Notes under the pieces: model-generated
Told to the model about the DNA's origin: nothing
The model's input: only the letters and a program-made list of their open reading frames with translations
The model's database searches: none
Part shown: positions 25,421-33,880 of the stretch, one piece after another
How the letters are laid out: each line of letters starts with the position of its first letter
Numbering within the stretch: the stretch's first letter is position 1
Program-made: the position numbers and the translations under genes
Assembly (NCBI RefSeq): GCF_000720175.1
Contig: NZ_JOIX01000022.1
Span: 1 to 64,000, forward strand
Reading direction: 5' to 3'
DNA length: 64,000 nt
Source of the DNA: Streptomyces sp. NRRL S-337
Lineage (GTDB): Bacteria > Actinomycetota > Actinomycetes > Streptomycetales > Streptomycetaceae

Positions 25421-26452
25421 ATGTCCTCAGCTCGCAGCGAGGCCACGATGGCCGATGTGGCCCATCGGGCGGGGGTTTCGGTGTCGACCGTCTCGCGCAC
25501 CCTGCGCGGCCTGCCGACCGTGTCGGAGACCACCCGGGCCCGGGTGGAGGCGGCCGCCCGCGAGCTCTCCTTCGCCATCACCCGCAGCGCCTCCAGCCTC
25601 GTCACCGGCCGCACCGGCCGGGTGGCCGTCCTGATGCCCCACCTGGAGTCGTGGTTCCTGAGCGCCACGCTGTCCGGCATGGCCCCCGCCCTGCGCGATG
25701 CCGGTCTCGACCTGCTGGTCTACAGCGTGACCGACGTCCAGGAACGCGCCGATTTCTTCGACCGGTTGCCCGCCCGCCGCAACGCCGACGCCCTCCTCGT
25801 GGTGAGCTTCGCACTCTCCCCCGCCGAACGCGCCCGCCTCGACGACCTGGGCATGCCGCTGGTCTTCGTCAGCCAGCACGCCCCCGGTCGGCCCAGCGTC
25901 TACGTGGACGACGAGGAGGCCGCCCTGCGCGGCACCCGCCATCTGCTCAACCTCGGGCACCGGCGGATCGCCTTCCTCCAGACCGCCGACGAGACGGGCT
26001 TCGCCTGGAGCAGCAAGAACCGGCTCGCCGGCCATCTGCGCGCCCTCACCGAGGCGGGCATCGAGCACGACGACGACCTCGTCATGAGCGTGGCCGACTG
26101 GAAGGGCAGCGGTATGGCCGCCGCGGTGGGCCGGCTGCTGAGCCTGCAGGCCCCGCCGACCGCACTCTTCGCCGAAACCGACGACCTGGCCTTCCGCCTC
26201 CTGGCGGCCCTCCGCGAGGCCAACATCCCCGTCCCCGGCCGGGTTTCCGTCATGGGCTTCGACGACCACGTCATGTCCGCCCTCATGGGCCTGACCACCC
26301 TCGCCCAATCCGCCGCCGAACTCGGCCGCACCGCCGTCCGCCTCACCCGCTCGGTCATCGACGACACCGACGGCGACGCCCAACGCCACATCGTCCTCCC
26401 CACCGAACTCGTCCCCCGCCGCACCACGGCGCCGCCGCCGGCGGGAGCGTAG
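25421..26452 (+). CDS. LacI-family sugar regulator
   Basis: 343 residues. The LacI HTH is at the start (ATMADVAHRAGVSVSTVSRT, residues about 8-27) with the hinge helix SASSLVTGRTGRVAVL near 55-70. The periplasmic-binding-protein-like sensor follows, ending with VSVMGFDDHVMSALMGLTTL and the usual arginine/proline-rich tail. No ribosome-binding site is visible. It is divergent from the transporter remnant and probably repressed the alpha-glucoside genes. It is not close to the MalR sequence as I remember it, so its inducer may differ. Confidence 0.9.
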   Translation: MSSARSEATMADVAHRAGVSVSTVSRTLRGLPTVSETTRARVEAAARELSFAITRSASSLVTGRTGRVAVLMPHLESWFLSATLSGMAPALRDAGLDLLVYSVTDVQERADFFDRLPARRNADALLVVSFALSPAERARLDDLGMPLVFVSQHAPGRPSVYVDDEEAALRGTRHLLNLGHRRIAFLQTADETGFAWSSKNRLAGHLRALTEAGIEHDDDLVMSVADWKGSGMAAAVGRLLSLQAPPTALFAETDDLAFRLLAALREANIPVPGRVSVMGFDDHVMSALMGLTTLAQSAAELGRTAVRLTRSVIDDTDGDAQRHIVLPTELVPRRTTAPPPAGA

Positions 26453-26479
26453 AAGGCAACGAGCGTGAAGCGGGCCGAG

Positions 26480-26590
26480 GCGCCTCCGTCCGGTGCAGGT
26501 GCCCGGCGCCTCCGTCCGGTGCAGGCGCCCGGCGCCTCCGTCCGGTGCAGGCGCCCGGCGCCTCCGTTCGGTGCAGGTGCCTGGCGCCTG
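26480..26590. repeat. 26-bp tandem repeat, four copies plus a partial
   Basis: The unit GCGCCTCCGTCCGGTGCAGG plus 6 bp (YGCCCG) starts at 26480, 26506, 26532 and 26558, and a partial copy starts at 26584. Copies differ at one or two bases (T/C). Each carries GGCGCC self-pairing. The array sits exactly between the convergent lacI and glycosyltransferase genes, where it could act as a two-way terminator. Confidence 0.8.
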
Positions 26591-26603
26591 GCGCCTTCCT
26601 CCT

Positions 26604-27704
26604 CTACGCCGCCCCGGCGGGGGATGTTCGCACCGTCCGCCCCGTCGGGGTGTCGGCTCGGCCCTTTTCGTACACCGTGAGGCTGCGGGCCAGGTGGAGG
26701 GGGACCAGGACGAGCTCGACGAGGAGCGCCTTCCAGGCGTAGACGAGGTTGACGGTCTTGGTGGCGTAGACGCAGGGGAGGTTCAACAGGACGCCCGTGA
26801 GCGGGAGTTTGCGGCGGTGGGCGGCGTAGATCAGGGGTGGCGCGGTCAGGAGCAGCTCGGCTCCGACCCACCAGGCGAAGGTGACGGCGAGCGGCCGGCC
26901 GGTGGTCGCGGCGGCTACGAAGGGGGTCGCCCACCAGAGGGGTGCGGTGACGATCTCCAGGAGCGCGAGGAGCACCCAGAGGGCCAGCAGGGGTTTGTGG
27001 CGGATCAGACTCCCCAGGTGGAGACGGACGTTCTGACAGAAGCCCGCCATCCAGCGCCACACCTGTTTACGGAGGTAGGTGAGGTCCTCCGGGTCTGCGG
27101 CGAGGGCGACGGCGTCGGAGACATAGACCGCGCGTCTGCCGGCGATCTGCTGGGACCAGGTGTAATCCATGTCCTCGACGATGGTGCGTTCGGGGAAGCC
27201 GCCGAAGGACATCAGGTCGTCGCGGCGGAAGACCGAGCAGCAACCCGAGCAGACCATGGGGCTGTTGGCGCGGGCCTGGATGGGGCGGTGCCAGTGGAAG
27301 CCGAAGAGGTATTCCGTGGACCGTCCGCGTTCCCAGAGTGTGCGGGTGTGGCGGGTGCGGACCGTACCGGCCGCGACCGAGACGGTGGGGTCGTCGAAGG
27401 CGGGCAGGACGGATTCGAGGTAGTCGGGGGCGAGGACGGTGTCCGCGTCGACGGCCAGGACGAGGTCGGTGGTGCAGTGCGGTAGGGCGTAGTTCTGGGC
27501 TTTGGCCTTGCTGCCGAGGTTGCGGGGCGGGCGTAAGACCGTGACGCCGTGTGATGCCGCTACCTCGCCCGTGCGGTCCGTGGAGGCGTCGTCCACGACC
27601 AGGACGCGGTCGGGCGGGACCGTTTGCCGGGCGAGTGACTCCAGTGTGGCCGGCAGGCCCTCCTCCTCGTTATGAGCAGGAACGATGGCGGTGATGGTGC
27701 GCAT
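26604..27704 (-). CDS. Membrane glycosyltransferase, GT2 family
   Basis: 366 residues. The GT-A domain (residues about 1-225) opens ITAIVPAHNEEEGLPATLES, and has VVDDASTDRTGEV, the metal-binding VDADT (DxD), the acceptor ED in TIVEDMDYTW, and a KQVWRW motif equivalent to the processive QxxRW. Three or four C-terminal helices follow (about 235-345). This is the shape of poly-N-acetylglucosamine, hyaluronan or cellulose-like synthases, so it probably makes or extrudes a surface polysaccharide. Start ATG 27704 with GGGAG upstream. Its first 35 bp overlap the small membrane peptide gene. Confidence 0.85.
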   Translation of the reverse strand: MRTITAIVPAHNEEEGLPATLESLARQTVPPDRVLVVDDASTDRTGEVAASHGVTVLRPPRNLGSKAKAQNYALPHCTTDLVLAVDADTVLAPDYLESVLPAFDDPTVSVAAGTVRTRHTRTLWERGRSTEYLFGFHWHRPIQARANSPMVCSGCCSVFRRDDLMSFGGFPERTIVEDMDYTWSQQIAGRRAVYVSDAVALAADPEDLTYLRKQVWRWMAGFCQNVRLHLGSLIRHKPLLALWVLLALLEIVTAPLWWATPFVAAATTGRPLAVTFAWWVGAELLLTAPPLIYAAHRRKLPLTGVLLNLPCVYATKTVNLVYAWKALLVELVLVPLHLARSLTVYEKGRADTPTGRTVRTSPAGAA

Positions 27705-27810
27705 GACGGGCTCCCCCCTTGGTGCGGATCGCAGTGATGACGACGCCGGTCAGACCGATGACGCCGTAAACGATGGTGCTGATGCCGATGAACGGCAGTC
27801 CTCCGTGCAT
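27670..27810 (-). CDS. Small single-helix membrane peptide overlapping the glycosyltransferase start
   Basis: 46 residues: MHGGLPFIGISTIVYGVIGL then TGVVITAIRTKGGARHAHHH and a short basic end. It is one hydrophobic helix (residues about 5-28) followed by a positive, His-rich tail. The stop lies 35 nt inside the glycosyltransferase gene, so the two must be translationally coupled. Small single-span partners are common for synthase-type GT2 enzymes. Its own ribosome-binding site (GGTGAC) is weak. The family is not one I recognise by name. Confidence 0.6.
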   Translation of the reverse strand: MHGGLPFIGISTIVYGVIGLTGVVITAIRTKGGARHAHHHRHRSCS

Positions 27811-27877
27811 GTCACCGACGGTAGTCGGAGGGAGTGAGTTTTTGTTCCGGAGGGTTCCTCCTGTGGATAACTTGCTT

Positions 27878-29410
27878 TCAGCTCGGGCGGGTTGGGGATG
27901 CCGCTTCCTGCTCGGCTTCCTTCGTCCCGTTGCGGAGGGGTAGTCCGCAGGACGCCAGGGCGCCGGTGGCGGCGACGGCGGCCAGGGTGAGGAGCGTGGT
28001 GCTCATCGCGGCGGTGAGGGTGGTCAGCATGGTCGCGAGGGCGACCCCCAGCGTCGGGCCGATGTTCATCGCGGTCTGCTGGAGTCCGCCGGCCACTCCC
28101 GCGTGAGCCACGGGGACATGGCGCACGATGACCGCCGTCGCGGTGACCATCACCGTGCCGAATCCCGCGCCGAGCAGGGCGAAACCGCCGCCGATCGTCA
28201 ACACACCGGAAGAAGAGGTGAGTTGGGAGAGCAGCAGGATGCCGGCGGAGAGGAGGATCATGGCCGTGAGGGTGGTGCGGCGGGGGCCGTAGTGGCGCTG
28301 GAGTACGGCCGAGGCGGGCGCGCTCAGCACCATCATGACGGCCAGGGGCAGTACGCGCAGACCGCACTGGAGCGGGTCGAGTCCGAGGATGTTCTGCAGG
28401 AAGTACGAGCCGACGAAGAGCGCGCCGAACAGGGCGGCGGAAGCGCACAGCAGGACGGAGAGGGCCAAGGCCACCGCGCGTGAGGTGAGGACCACGGGCG
28501 GGACGAGAGGACTCGCGGTGCGGCGTTCGTGGCGGACGAAGGCGCCGCAGGCGGCCGTTCCCGCCCCGGTGGTGAACACGGTGGCCACGGTCCAGCCGGA
28601 CTCCGGGAGCACCACGAGGGTGTGGACCAGGCACAGGAGGGCGAGGGCGAGGAGGGCGGCTCCGGCGAGGTCGAGGGGGGAGCGGGCCGGCGGGGGCGAT
28701 GCGGGTGGTGGCGGGGTCGTGGTGCCGGGGGTGTCGTGGGGGTGCGGTCGCGTCGGCACGCGGGCGGCGAGGGCCAGTGCGCCGACGACCAGCGCGGGTG
28801 GCACGTTGAGGAAGAAGACGGCGCGCCAGCCGAACTGGGCGGAGAGCGCCCCGCCGAGGACCGGGCCGGCGGCGGCCGCGAGGCCGATGGCGCTGGTACG
28901 GAGGGCCAGGGGCATGGCGAGCCGGTCCGGTGGATACGTGGCGCGCAGCATGCCCAGGGTGGCCGGTTGCAGCAGCGCGCCGAAGACGCCTTGCGCGATG
29001 CGCAGGGCGATCACCCAGCCGATGCCGGGCGCCAGTCCGATCCCCGCGGACGCGGTGCCGAAGCCCAGCATGCCGAGGGCGAAGATGCGCTGGTGACCGT
29101 AGCGGTCGCCGAGCCGGCCGGCGAGGACGAGCAGGCCGGCCACGGCGATGAGGTAGCCGGTGCTGGTCCACTGGACCTGTACGAACGAGGCGTGCAGGTC
29201 CCGTTGGAGGGCCGGCTGGGCGATGGTCAATACGGTGCCGTCCAGGGCGACGATCACCGCTCCGGTGATGCTCCCGGTGAGGACGAGACGGCGGTGACGA
29301 CCGGAGAGGGAGGAGGCGCGAGGTGGGCGGTGGCGAGGTGAGGCGGCGGGCGGACGACTTCCGGCGTCAGCGTCACCGCGGCCCCTTGAGGAGCGCGGAG
29401 GGGCGGTCAT
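27878..29410 (-). CDS. MFS drug efflux transporter, 14-helix (DHA2/EmrB-QacA) type
   Basis: 510 residues. After a basic N-terminus come 14 helices. The signature motifs are GRLGDRYGHQRIFALG (motif A, about residue 100), RIAQGVFGALLQPATLGMLR (motif B) and GLAAAAGPVLGGALSAQFGW (motif C), all drug/H+ antiporter marks. A Pro/Thr-rich cytoplasmic loop lies at the middle. Its ATG overlaps the TetR stop (ATGA), so the two form an operon. The substrate is unknown, most likely a hydrophobic drug or own metabolite. The repressor's operator would control both. Confidence 0.88.
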   Translation of the reverse strand: MTAPPRSSRGRGDADAGSRPPAASPRHRPPRASSLSGRHRRLVLTGSITGAVIVALDGTVLTIAQPALQRDLHASFVQVQWTSTGYLIAVAGLLVLAGRLGDRYGHQRIFALGMLGFGTASAGIGLAPGIGWVIALRIAQGVFGALLQPATLGMLRATYPPDRLAMPLALRTSAIGLAAAAGPVLGGALSAQFGWRAVFFLNVPPALVVGALALAARVPTRPHPHDTPGTTTPPPPASPPPARSPLDLAGAALLALALLCLVHTLVVLPESGWTVATVFTTGAGTAACGAFVRHERRTASPLVPPVVLTSRAVALALSVLLCASAALFGALFVGSYFLQNILGLDPLQCGLRVLPLAVMMVLSAPASAVLQRHYGPRRTTLTAMILLSAGILLLSQLTSSSGVLTIGGGFALLGAGFGTVMVTATAVIVRHVPVAHAGVAGGLQQTAMNIGPTLGVALATMLTTLTAAMSTTLLTLAAVAATGALASCGLPLRNGTKEAEQEAASPTRPS

Positions 29411-30027
29411 CGGACCTCCGGTCCGAGGTGCGCGTCGAGGGTGGCGCGCAGCAGCGGTTCGATGTCGTCGGAGCCGGTGGCGAGCGGGAGGCTGCCCCAT
29501 CCCCACAACTGGGCGACGCCGTGCAGGTTTCCCCACAGGGCGCCCGCGACCACCGAGGGCGGGGTGTCCGCGGACGGCCGTATCCGGGCGATCAGGTCCA
29601 CGAGTACCTGGAAGAGCGGGAGGCTGGTGTCCCGCAGGCCGAGCCGGTTGCTCTCCAGCAGGTCGTGACGGAACATCAGCTCGTACATGCCGCGCTCGGA
29701 CAGGGCGAAGTCGAGGTAGGTCCGCGCGAGCGAGGTGAGCCGGGCGCGGGGGGACGCGTCGTTGCCGTCGAGCACCTCGGCGGTCCGGGCGGCCAGGTCG
29801 GCGAAGCCCCGGCGGGCGATCGCGGAGAGCAGGTCGAGGTGCGTCGGGAAGTAGCGGCGCGGGGCGCCGTGCGAAACCCCTGCCCGGCGGGCGATTTCCC
29901 GCAGTGACAGCGCTTGTACGCCCTCTCTGGCCACCAGCTCGACACCGACCTCGACCAGACGGGCGCGCAGGCCCTCGTCCGGGGCGGGTTCCTCTTTCGC
30001 GGAGTGCGCAGGGGGAGACGTAGACAT
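29407..30027 (-). CDS. TetR-family repressor
   Basis: 206 residues. The HTH is LSLREIARRAGVSHGAPRRYF (about residues 41-61, here split as LSLREIARRAGVSHGAPRRY then F), followed by the ligand-binding helices with LTSLARTYLDFALSERGMYE. The start is ATG 30027 or GTG 30033; both lie inside the first palindrome, and no ribosome-binding site is present, so a leaderless mRNA is likely. It almost surely represses itself and the coupled efflux pump. Confidence 0.88.
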   Translation of the reverse strand: MSTSPPAHSAKEEPAPDEGLRARLVEVGVELVAREGVQALSLREIARRAGVSHGAPRRYFPTHLDLLSAIARRGFADLAARTAEVLDGNDASPRARLTSLARTYLDFALSERGMYELMFRHDLLESNRLGLRDTSLPLFQVLVDLIARIRPSADTPPSVVAGALWGNLHGVAQLWGWGSLPLATGSDDIEPLLRATLDAHLGPEVR

Positions 30028-30064
30028 AGACACTGTCTACCAGGTATGAGTAGACAGTGTCTAC
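30027..30064. promoter_or_regulatory. Twin palindromic TetR operator over the tetR-MFS promoter
   Basis: TAGACACTGTCTA (30027-30039) and GTAGACAGTGTCTAC (30050-30064) are both perfect odd palindromes with centres 24 bp apart. The same half-site TAGACA is used in all four arms. On the minus strand the outer TAGACA lies at -35 distance and the inner one ends 6 nt before ATG 30027, so binding would block the promoter directly. Confidence 0.8.
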
Positions 30065-30117
30065 GCGCGCCCGGGGTGCGGCAGACCACACGCGCCGGAA
30101 GAACGGCGAACACGACG

Positions 30118-30162
30118 ACGCCGGCCGCCGCGCCCCGTGGGGGCGAGCGCGACGGCCGGCGT
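30118..30162. terminator. Long hairpin between tetR and the subtilisin gene
   Basis: ACGCCGGCC and the following GCGCCCC pair with GGGGCG and GGCCGGCGT across a GTG-containing loop, with small bulges. It begins 21 nt past the subtilisin stop (minus strand) and is the likely terminator of that gene. Confidence 0.6.
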
Positions 30163-30183
30163 GGAGAACGGGGAGTCGAGGTC

Positions 30184-31392
30184 CTACTCGACGACCTTCA
30201 GCAGCTTGTTGGGCGTTCCCTGACCCGGGTTGGTGATCTTGTCGGCGGTGGCACCGTCGGTCAGCGCCTTCTCGACGTCGGCGGGCTTGGCGTCCTTGTG
30301 GCCCGCCAGGTAGACCGCGGCGGCACCGACCACGTGCGGGGTCGCCATCGACGTACCCGAGATGGTCTTGGTGGCGTCATCGCCGCCGTTCCAGTCCGAC
30401 GTGATGTCGGAACCGGGAGCGTAGATGTCCACCACACTGCCGAAGTTGGAGAAGTCGGACTGCTCGTCCTTGTTGGTGCTGGAGGCCACCGTGATGGCCT
30501 CCTTGACGCGCGCCGGGGAGCTCTGGCCCGCGTCGCTGGACTCGTTGCCCGCCGCGACACCGAAGGTGACACCGGAGTCGATGGCCTTCTTCACGGCCGC
30601 GTCGAGCGCCTCGTCCACGCCGCCACCCAGGGACATGTTGGCGACCGACGGGCCCTTGTGGTTCTTGGTGACCCAGTCGATGCCGGCGACGACCTGCTCG
30701 GTGGTGCCGGAGCCCTGGCCGTCCAGGACCTTGACGGCCACGATCTTGGCCTTCTTGGCGACGCCGTGCGCCTCACCGGCGATGGTGCCGGAGACGTGGG
30801 TGCCGTGGCCGTTGTCGTCCTCGGCCTTGTTGCTGCCGTCGATGGCGTTGAAGCCGTACGACGCGCGGCCGCCGAAGTCCTTGTGGCTGATGTGGACGCC
30901 GGTGTCGATGACGTACGCGGTGACGCCGTCACCGGCGCTGTCGGGGTAGTTGTACTTCTTGTCGCCCTGGGTGTCCGCCTGGTCGATGCGGTCCAGGCCC
31001 CACGACGGCGGGTTGTCCTGGGTGGCGTCGATGTGGAACTTCTTGTTCTGGACGACCTTGTCGACGGCCGGGTCGGCGGCGAGGCGCTTGGCCTCCTCGG
31101 CGCTCAGGCCGTTGGCCGAGAAGCCGTCGATGGCGGAGGAGAAGGTGCGCTTCACCTTGCCGCCGTATTTGGAAGCGAGATCGCCGCTCTCGGCCGTACG
31201 GACCGACTTCTTCAGCATGACGATGTAGCTGCCGTTGACAGCACCCTTGGCCTGGGCGCCGTAGATCTTGCCTTCGGCGGGGGCGGGCGATGCGCCCGCG
31301 GTCACCGCGGTAACGGTGGCGATACCAGTCGCGGCCACTGCGGCGGCTATCGCCGTGACGAGCCGCTTCTTGCTGGAACGCTTGTGAGCCAT
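30184..31392 (-). CDS. Secreted subtilisin-like serine protease (S8, proteinase K type)
   Basis: 402 residues. A Sec signal (KKRLVTAIAAAVAATGIATV, ending near GASPAPAEG) is followed by an I9 propeptide (SYIVMLKKSV to KKFHIDATQ, about residues 53-122) and the S8 catalytic domain. The triad is Asp in TAYVIDTGVHISHKDF, His in DNGHGTHVSGTIAGE, and Ser in SGTSMATPHVVGA. Oxyanion Asn is in FGVAAGNESSDAG. The propeptide should be removed on maturation, giving about 280 residues, close to proteinase K. ATG 31392 has GAGGAG 10 nt upstream. Confidence 0.93.
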   Translation of the reverse strand: MAHKRSSKKRLVTAIAAAVAATGIATVTAVTAGASPAPAEGKIYGAQAKGAVNGSYIVMLKKSVRTAESGDLASKYGGKVKRTFSSAIDGFSANGLSAEEAKRLAADPAVDKVVQNKKFHIDATQDNPPSWGLDRIDQADTQGDKKYNYPDSAGDGVTAYVIDTGVHISHKDFGGRASYGFNAIDGSNKAEDDNGHGTHVSGTIAGEAHGVAKKAKIVAVKVLDGQGSGTTEQVVAGIDWVTKNHKGPSVANMSLGGGVDEALDAAVKKAIDSGVTFGVAAGNESSDAGQSSPARVKEAITVASSTNKDEQSDFSNFGSVVDIYAPGSDITSDWNGGDDATKTISGTSMATPHVVGAAAVYLAGHKDAKPADVEKALTDGATADKITNPGQGTPNKLLKVVE

Positions 31393-31712
31393 TGCGAGGG
31401 TTCTCCTCGTTCGTGGTGTGGGGGGAAAGCGTTGCGCCAACAGCCCCTGGACGCAGGAAAATCTGCGTCGGGCTGACTCAAAACCCTGTCTGATTGATGG
31501 GTCCAATTCAAGGGAGACCCCGTCGTGTGAGATAGGCAACAACCTTGAAAAAATGCAAAAGGGCCCAGAACTGCTCAAAGCATGCGGCCGACTTGAAGCA
31601 AGGCGACTCAACTCCGTTTACGTTCGTGTAATGGAGGGAAACAAGCCGCGATTGCTGTACGCCGCCCGCCTCGGCAACTCCGTTGCCCATACGACGACTT
31701 CGGGGCCATTCC
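31393..31712. other. AT-richer intergenic region upstream of the protease
   Basis: 320 bp with clearly lower GC than the genes around it (runs such as TTGAAAAAATGCAAAAGG). It must carry the protease promoter on the minus strand; a possible -10 TATCTC near 31535 follows an A/T-rich stretch. A 60-codon minus-strand frame (31508-31690) has no ribosome-binding site and unusual codons, so I do not call it. Confidence 0.45.
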
Positions 31713-33041
31713 TCAGCGCTGGTACCGCGCCAGGACCAGATTGCCGTCCCTGATCAGCCGTGTGCGGAGGGTGTCGAGGTCGATCGCGCCGCTGTAGTAC
31801 TCCTGCAGGCCCGGAGTGGCGATCTTGTCCTTCCACTCCGGGTAGCCGCGGACGGACTGGGCCGGGGCCGGGCGCAGGGTTCCGGCGAGCGCGGTGCCGG
31901 TCGCCCAGTCGTACCGCCGCACCCGGAGCGCCGGGTTCCGTAGCGCCTCCTGCCCCGTCGGCAACAGCCAGTCCCCCAGGGCAAGTCGGACCATGTTCGG
32001 CGGCCGGAGGAAGAAGTCGATGAACGCCATCGCCTCCTCCTTGTACGGGCAGTCCGCGGCGATCGACAGGGTCTGCGGACTCACGCCCTGCTCCCGTGTC
32101 GCTCCCCTGGGGGCCGGCAGCACCGTCCAGTCGAAGCCCTTGGGTGCCTGCTGGGCGATCTGCTGGCGGTACGAGAAGCCGAGCGGCACCATCGCGTAAC
32201 GCCCGGCGAAGAAGCCGGGGAGGGTGTCGGACCCGCCCATGCCCAGCGTCGTACGGGCGGCGGTGCGGTCTACGTTCACCTGGTCGTGGATGATCCGCGG
32301 CACCACCTGGTCGACGGCGTCGAAGCGGACCTGGACCCTGCCGTCCGGGCGGCGGTGGAAGACCCGGCCGCCGGTGGACAGCGAGAGGTTGAGGGTGGCC
32401 GAGACCGGTTCCTTCAGCGGCCAGGCCACCCCGTGGTCGGTGCCACGGGTCAGCCGCTGGGCCACCTCCGCGAACTCCTCCCAGGTCCACGGGTCCTCCG
32501 GGGTGGGGACGCGGACGCCGGAGCCGCGCAGTTTCGCGCGGTTGGCCACCAGTACCCGCGGTTCCTGGAGGAACGGGACGCCGTGGATACGGCCGTCGAA
32601 GGTGGCGGTCTCCCAGCTGTGGCCGGGGATGTCCGCCTTGAGGCGGTCCGGCAGGAGGGAGGTGAGGTCGGCCAGGTCGCCACCGTAGGCGAAGTCCGCG
32701 AGGTCGTCGGAGGCGTCATGGATGATGTCCGGTGCCTCGCCGCCTTCGAAGGAGGTCAGCAGCTGGTCGTGGACGGTCGGCCAGGCGCCCTGGACGTACC
32801 TCACCTGGACGGCGGGGTGACGGCTGTTCCACTCGGCGACCAGCTGCTGGTTGGCCTTGACGGAGTCCTGCTGCCAGGCCAGCGACTGGAAGCGCAGGGT
32901 GATCCGGCCTCCGGAGCCGCGCCGCGGGCGGTCGGCGGAGCAGCCCGGGAGCAGGGCCGCGGCGGGCAGTGTGGCGGCGGCCGTCAGCAGGCCCCGGCGG
33001 CTCCATCGGGCCGGCCCCGCCGGCGTACGGGCGGCGGGCAT
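31713..33041 (-). CDS. Sugar ABC transporter substrate-binding lipoprotein
   Basis: 442 residues. The N-terminus has a twin-arginine lipoprotein signal: RWSRRGLLTAAATLPAAALL then PGCSAD with the lipobox Cys. The mature part is a family-1 extracellular binding protein: ITLRFQSLAWQQDSVKANQQ, APDIIHDASDDLADFAYGGD, and YKEEAMAFIDFFLRPPNMVR. It would capture an oligosaccharide. The ATG overlaps the stop of the upstream permease (ATGA). It is third in a permease-permease-binding protein operon, an unusual order. Confidence 0.88.
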   Translation of the reverse strand: MPAARTPAGPARWSRRGLLTAAATLPAAALLPGCSADRPRRGSGGRITLRFQSLAWQQDSVKANQQLVAEWNSRHPAVQVRYVQGAWPTVHDQLLTSFEGGEAPDIIHDASDDLADFAYGGDLADLTSLLPDRLKADIPGHSWETATFDGRIHGVPFLQEPRVLVANRAKLRGSGVRVPTPEDPWTWEEFAEVAQRLTRGTDHGVAWPLKEPVSATLNLSLSTGGRVFHRRPDGRVQVRFDAVDQVVPRIIHDQVNVDRTAARTTLGMGGSDTLPGFFAGRYAMVPLGFSYRQQIAQQAPKGFDWTVLPAPRGATREQGVSPQTLSIAADCPYKEEAMAFIDFFLRPPNMVRLALGDWLLPTGQEALRNPALRVRRYDWATGTALAGTLRPAPAQSVRGYPEWKDKIATPGLQEYYSGAIDLDTLRTRLIRDGNLVLARYQR

Positions 33042-33880
33042 CAGCTCTTCACCGCCCCGGCGAGCATGCCACCGGTGATCCGGCGCTGGATGGCGGCGAA
33101 GAGCAGCAGGCCGGGGAGGGTGGCGAGCAGTGCGGCGGCGGCCAGCGGCCCGAGGTCGGCGACGCCCTCCGCCCCGAGGAAGTGGGTCAGCACCACCGGA
33201 AGGGTCTGTTTTTCCGGCGACTTGAGCAGGACCAGGGCGAAGAAGAACTCGTTCCAGGCAGTGAGGAAGGCGAACAGTGCGGTGGCGACGATGCCCGGGG
33301 CCAGCAGGGGCCCGGTGACGGACAGCAGCGTACGGAGCCGGCCGGCGCCGTCGACGGCCGCCGCCTCCTCCAGTTCGCGGGGGACGGCCCGGACGTAACC
33401 GGTGAGCATCCACAGCGCGAACGGCAGCGCCCAGACCACGTAGACCAGGATCAGCCCGGTCCGGGAGTCGACCAGCTGGAGTCCCTTGAGGATCAGGAAC
33501 AGCGGGATGATCACCAGCACCAGGGGGAACGCCTGGCTGACGACGATCCAGCCGGTGGCCGCCCGGGCGAGGCGGGTGCGGTGACGGGCGAGGACGTACG
33601 CCATCGGGGTCGCCAGCACGACGGCGAGCAGCGCGGAGACCGCCGCGGCCAGCAGGCTGTTGCCCGCGGCGGCCAGCAGCGGCTGCTGGTCGAAGGCGTG
33701 CCGGAAGTTCTCCAGCGTGGGTGCCGCGGGGACCCAGGTGGGGTGGGCGGCGGCCAGCTCGCGGGGCGGCTTGAAGGCGGTGGAAATCAACCAGAGGAAC
33801 GGGAACGCCAGGAAGGCGAGGTAGCCGAGGAGCGCGGCGTACTGGCCGGTGCGGGTGGCGGTGCGGCCACGTGCGGTCAT
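33041..33880 (-). CDS. Sugar ABC transporter permease (MalG type)
   Basis: 279 residues with six helices. The EAA motif is ELEEAAAVDGAGRLRTLLSV near residue 180, and the C-terminus RRITGGMLAGAVKS is the typical MalG end. The N-terminal FPFLWLISTAFKPPRELAAA is also diagnostic. The start overlaps the preceding permease's stop (ATGA). It probably uses a shared MsiK-like ATPase encoded elsewhere, since no ATPase is in the operon. Confidence 0.9.
   Translation of the reverse strand: MTARGRTATRTGQYAALLGYLAFLAFPFLWLISTAFKPPRELAAAHPTWVPAAPTLENFRHAFDQQPLLAAAGNSLLAAAVSALLAVVLATPMAYVLARHRTRLARAATGWIVVSQAFPLVLVIIPLFLILKGLQLVDSRTGLILVYVVWALPFALWMLTGYVRAVPRELEEAAAVDGAGRLRTLLSVTGPLLAPGIVATALFAFLTAWNEFFFALVLLKSPEKQTLPVVLTHFLGAEGVADLGPLAAAALLATLPGLLLFAAIQRRITGGMLAGAVKS

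Noticed and set aside
26480..26590. CRISPR array
   Set aside because: The units are contiguous 26-mers without variable spacers, and there are no cas genes.
31508..31690. 60-codon minus-strand frame upstream of the protease
   Set aside because: No ribosome-binding site and atypical codon usage. It is more likely AT-richer promoter DNA.
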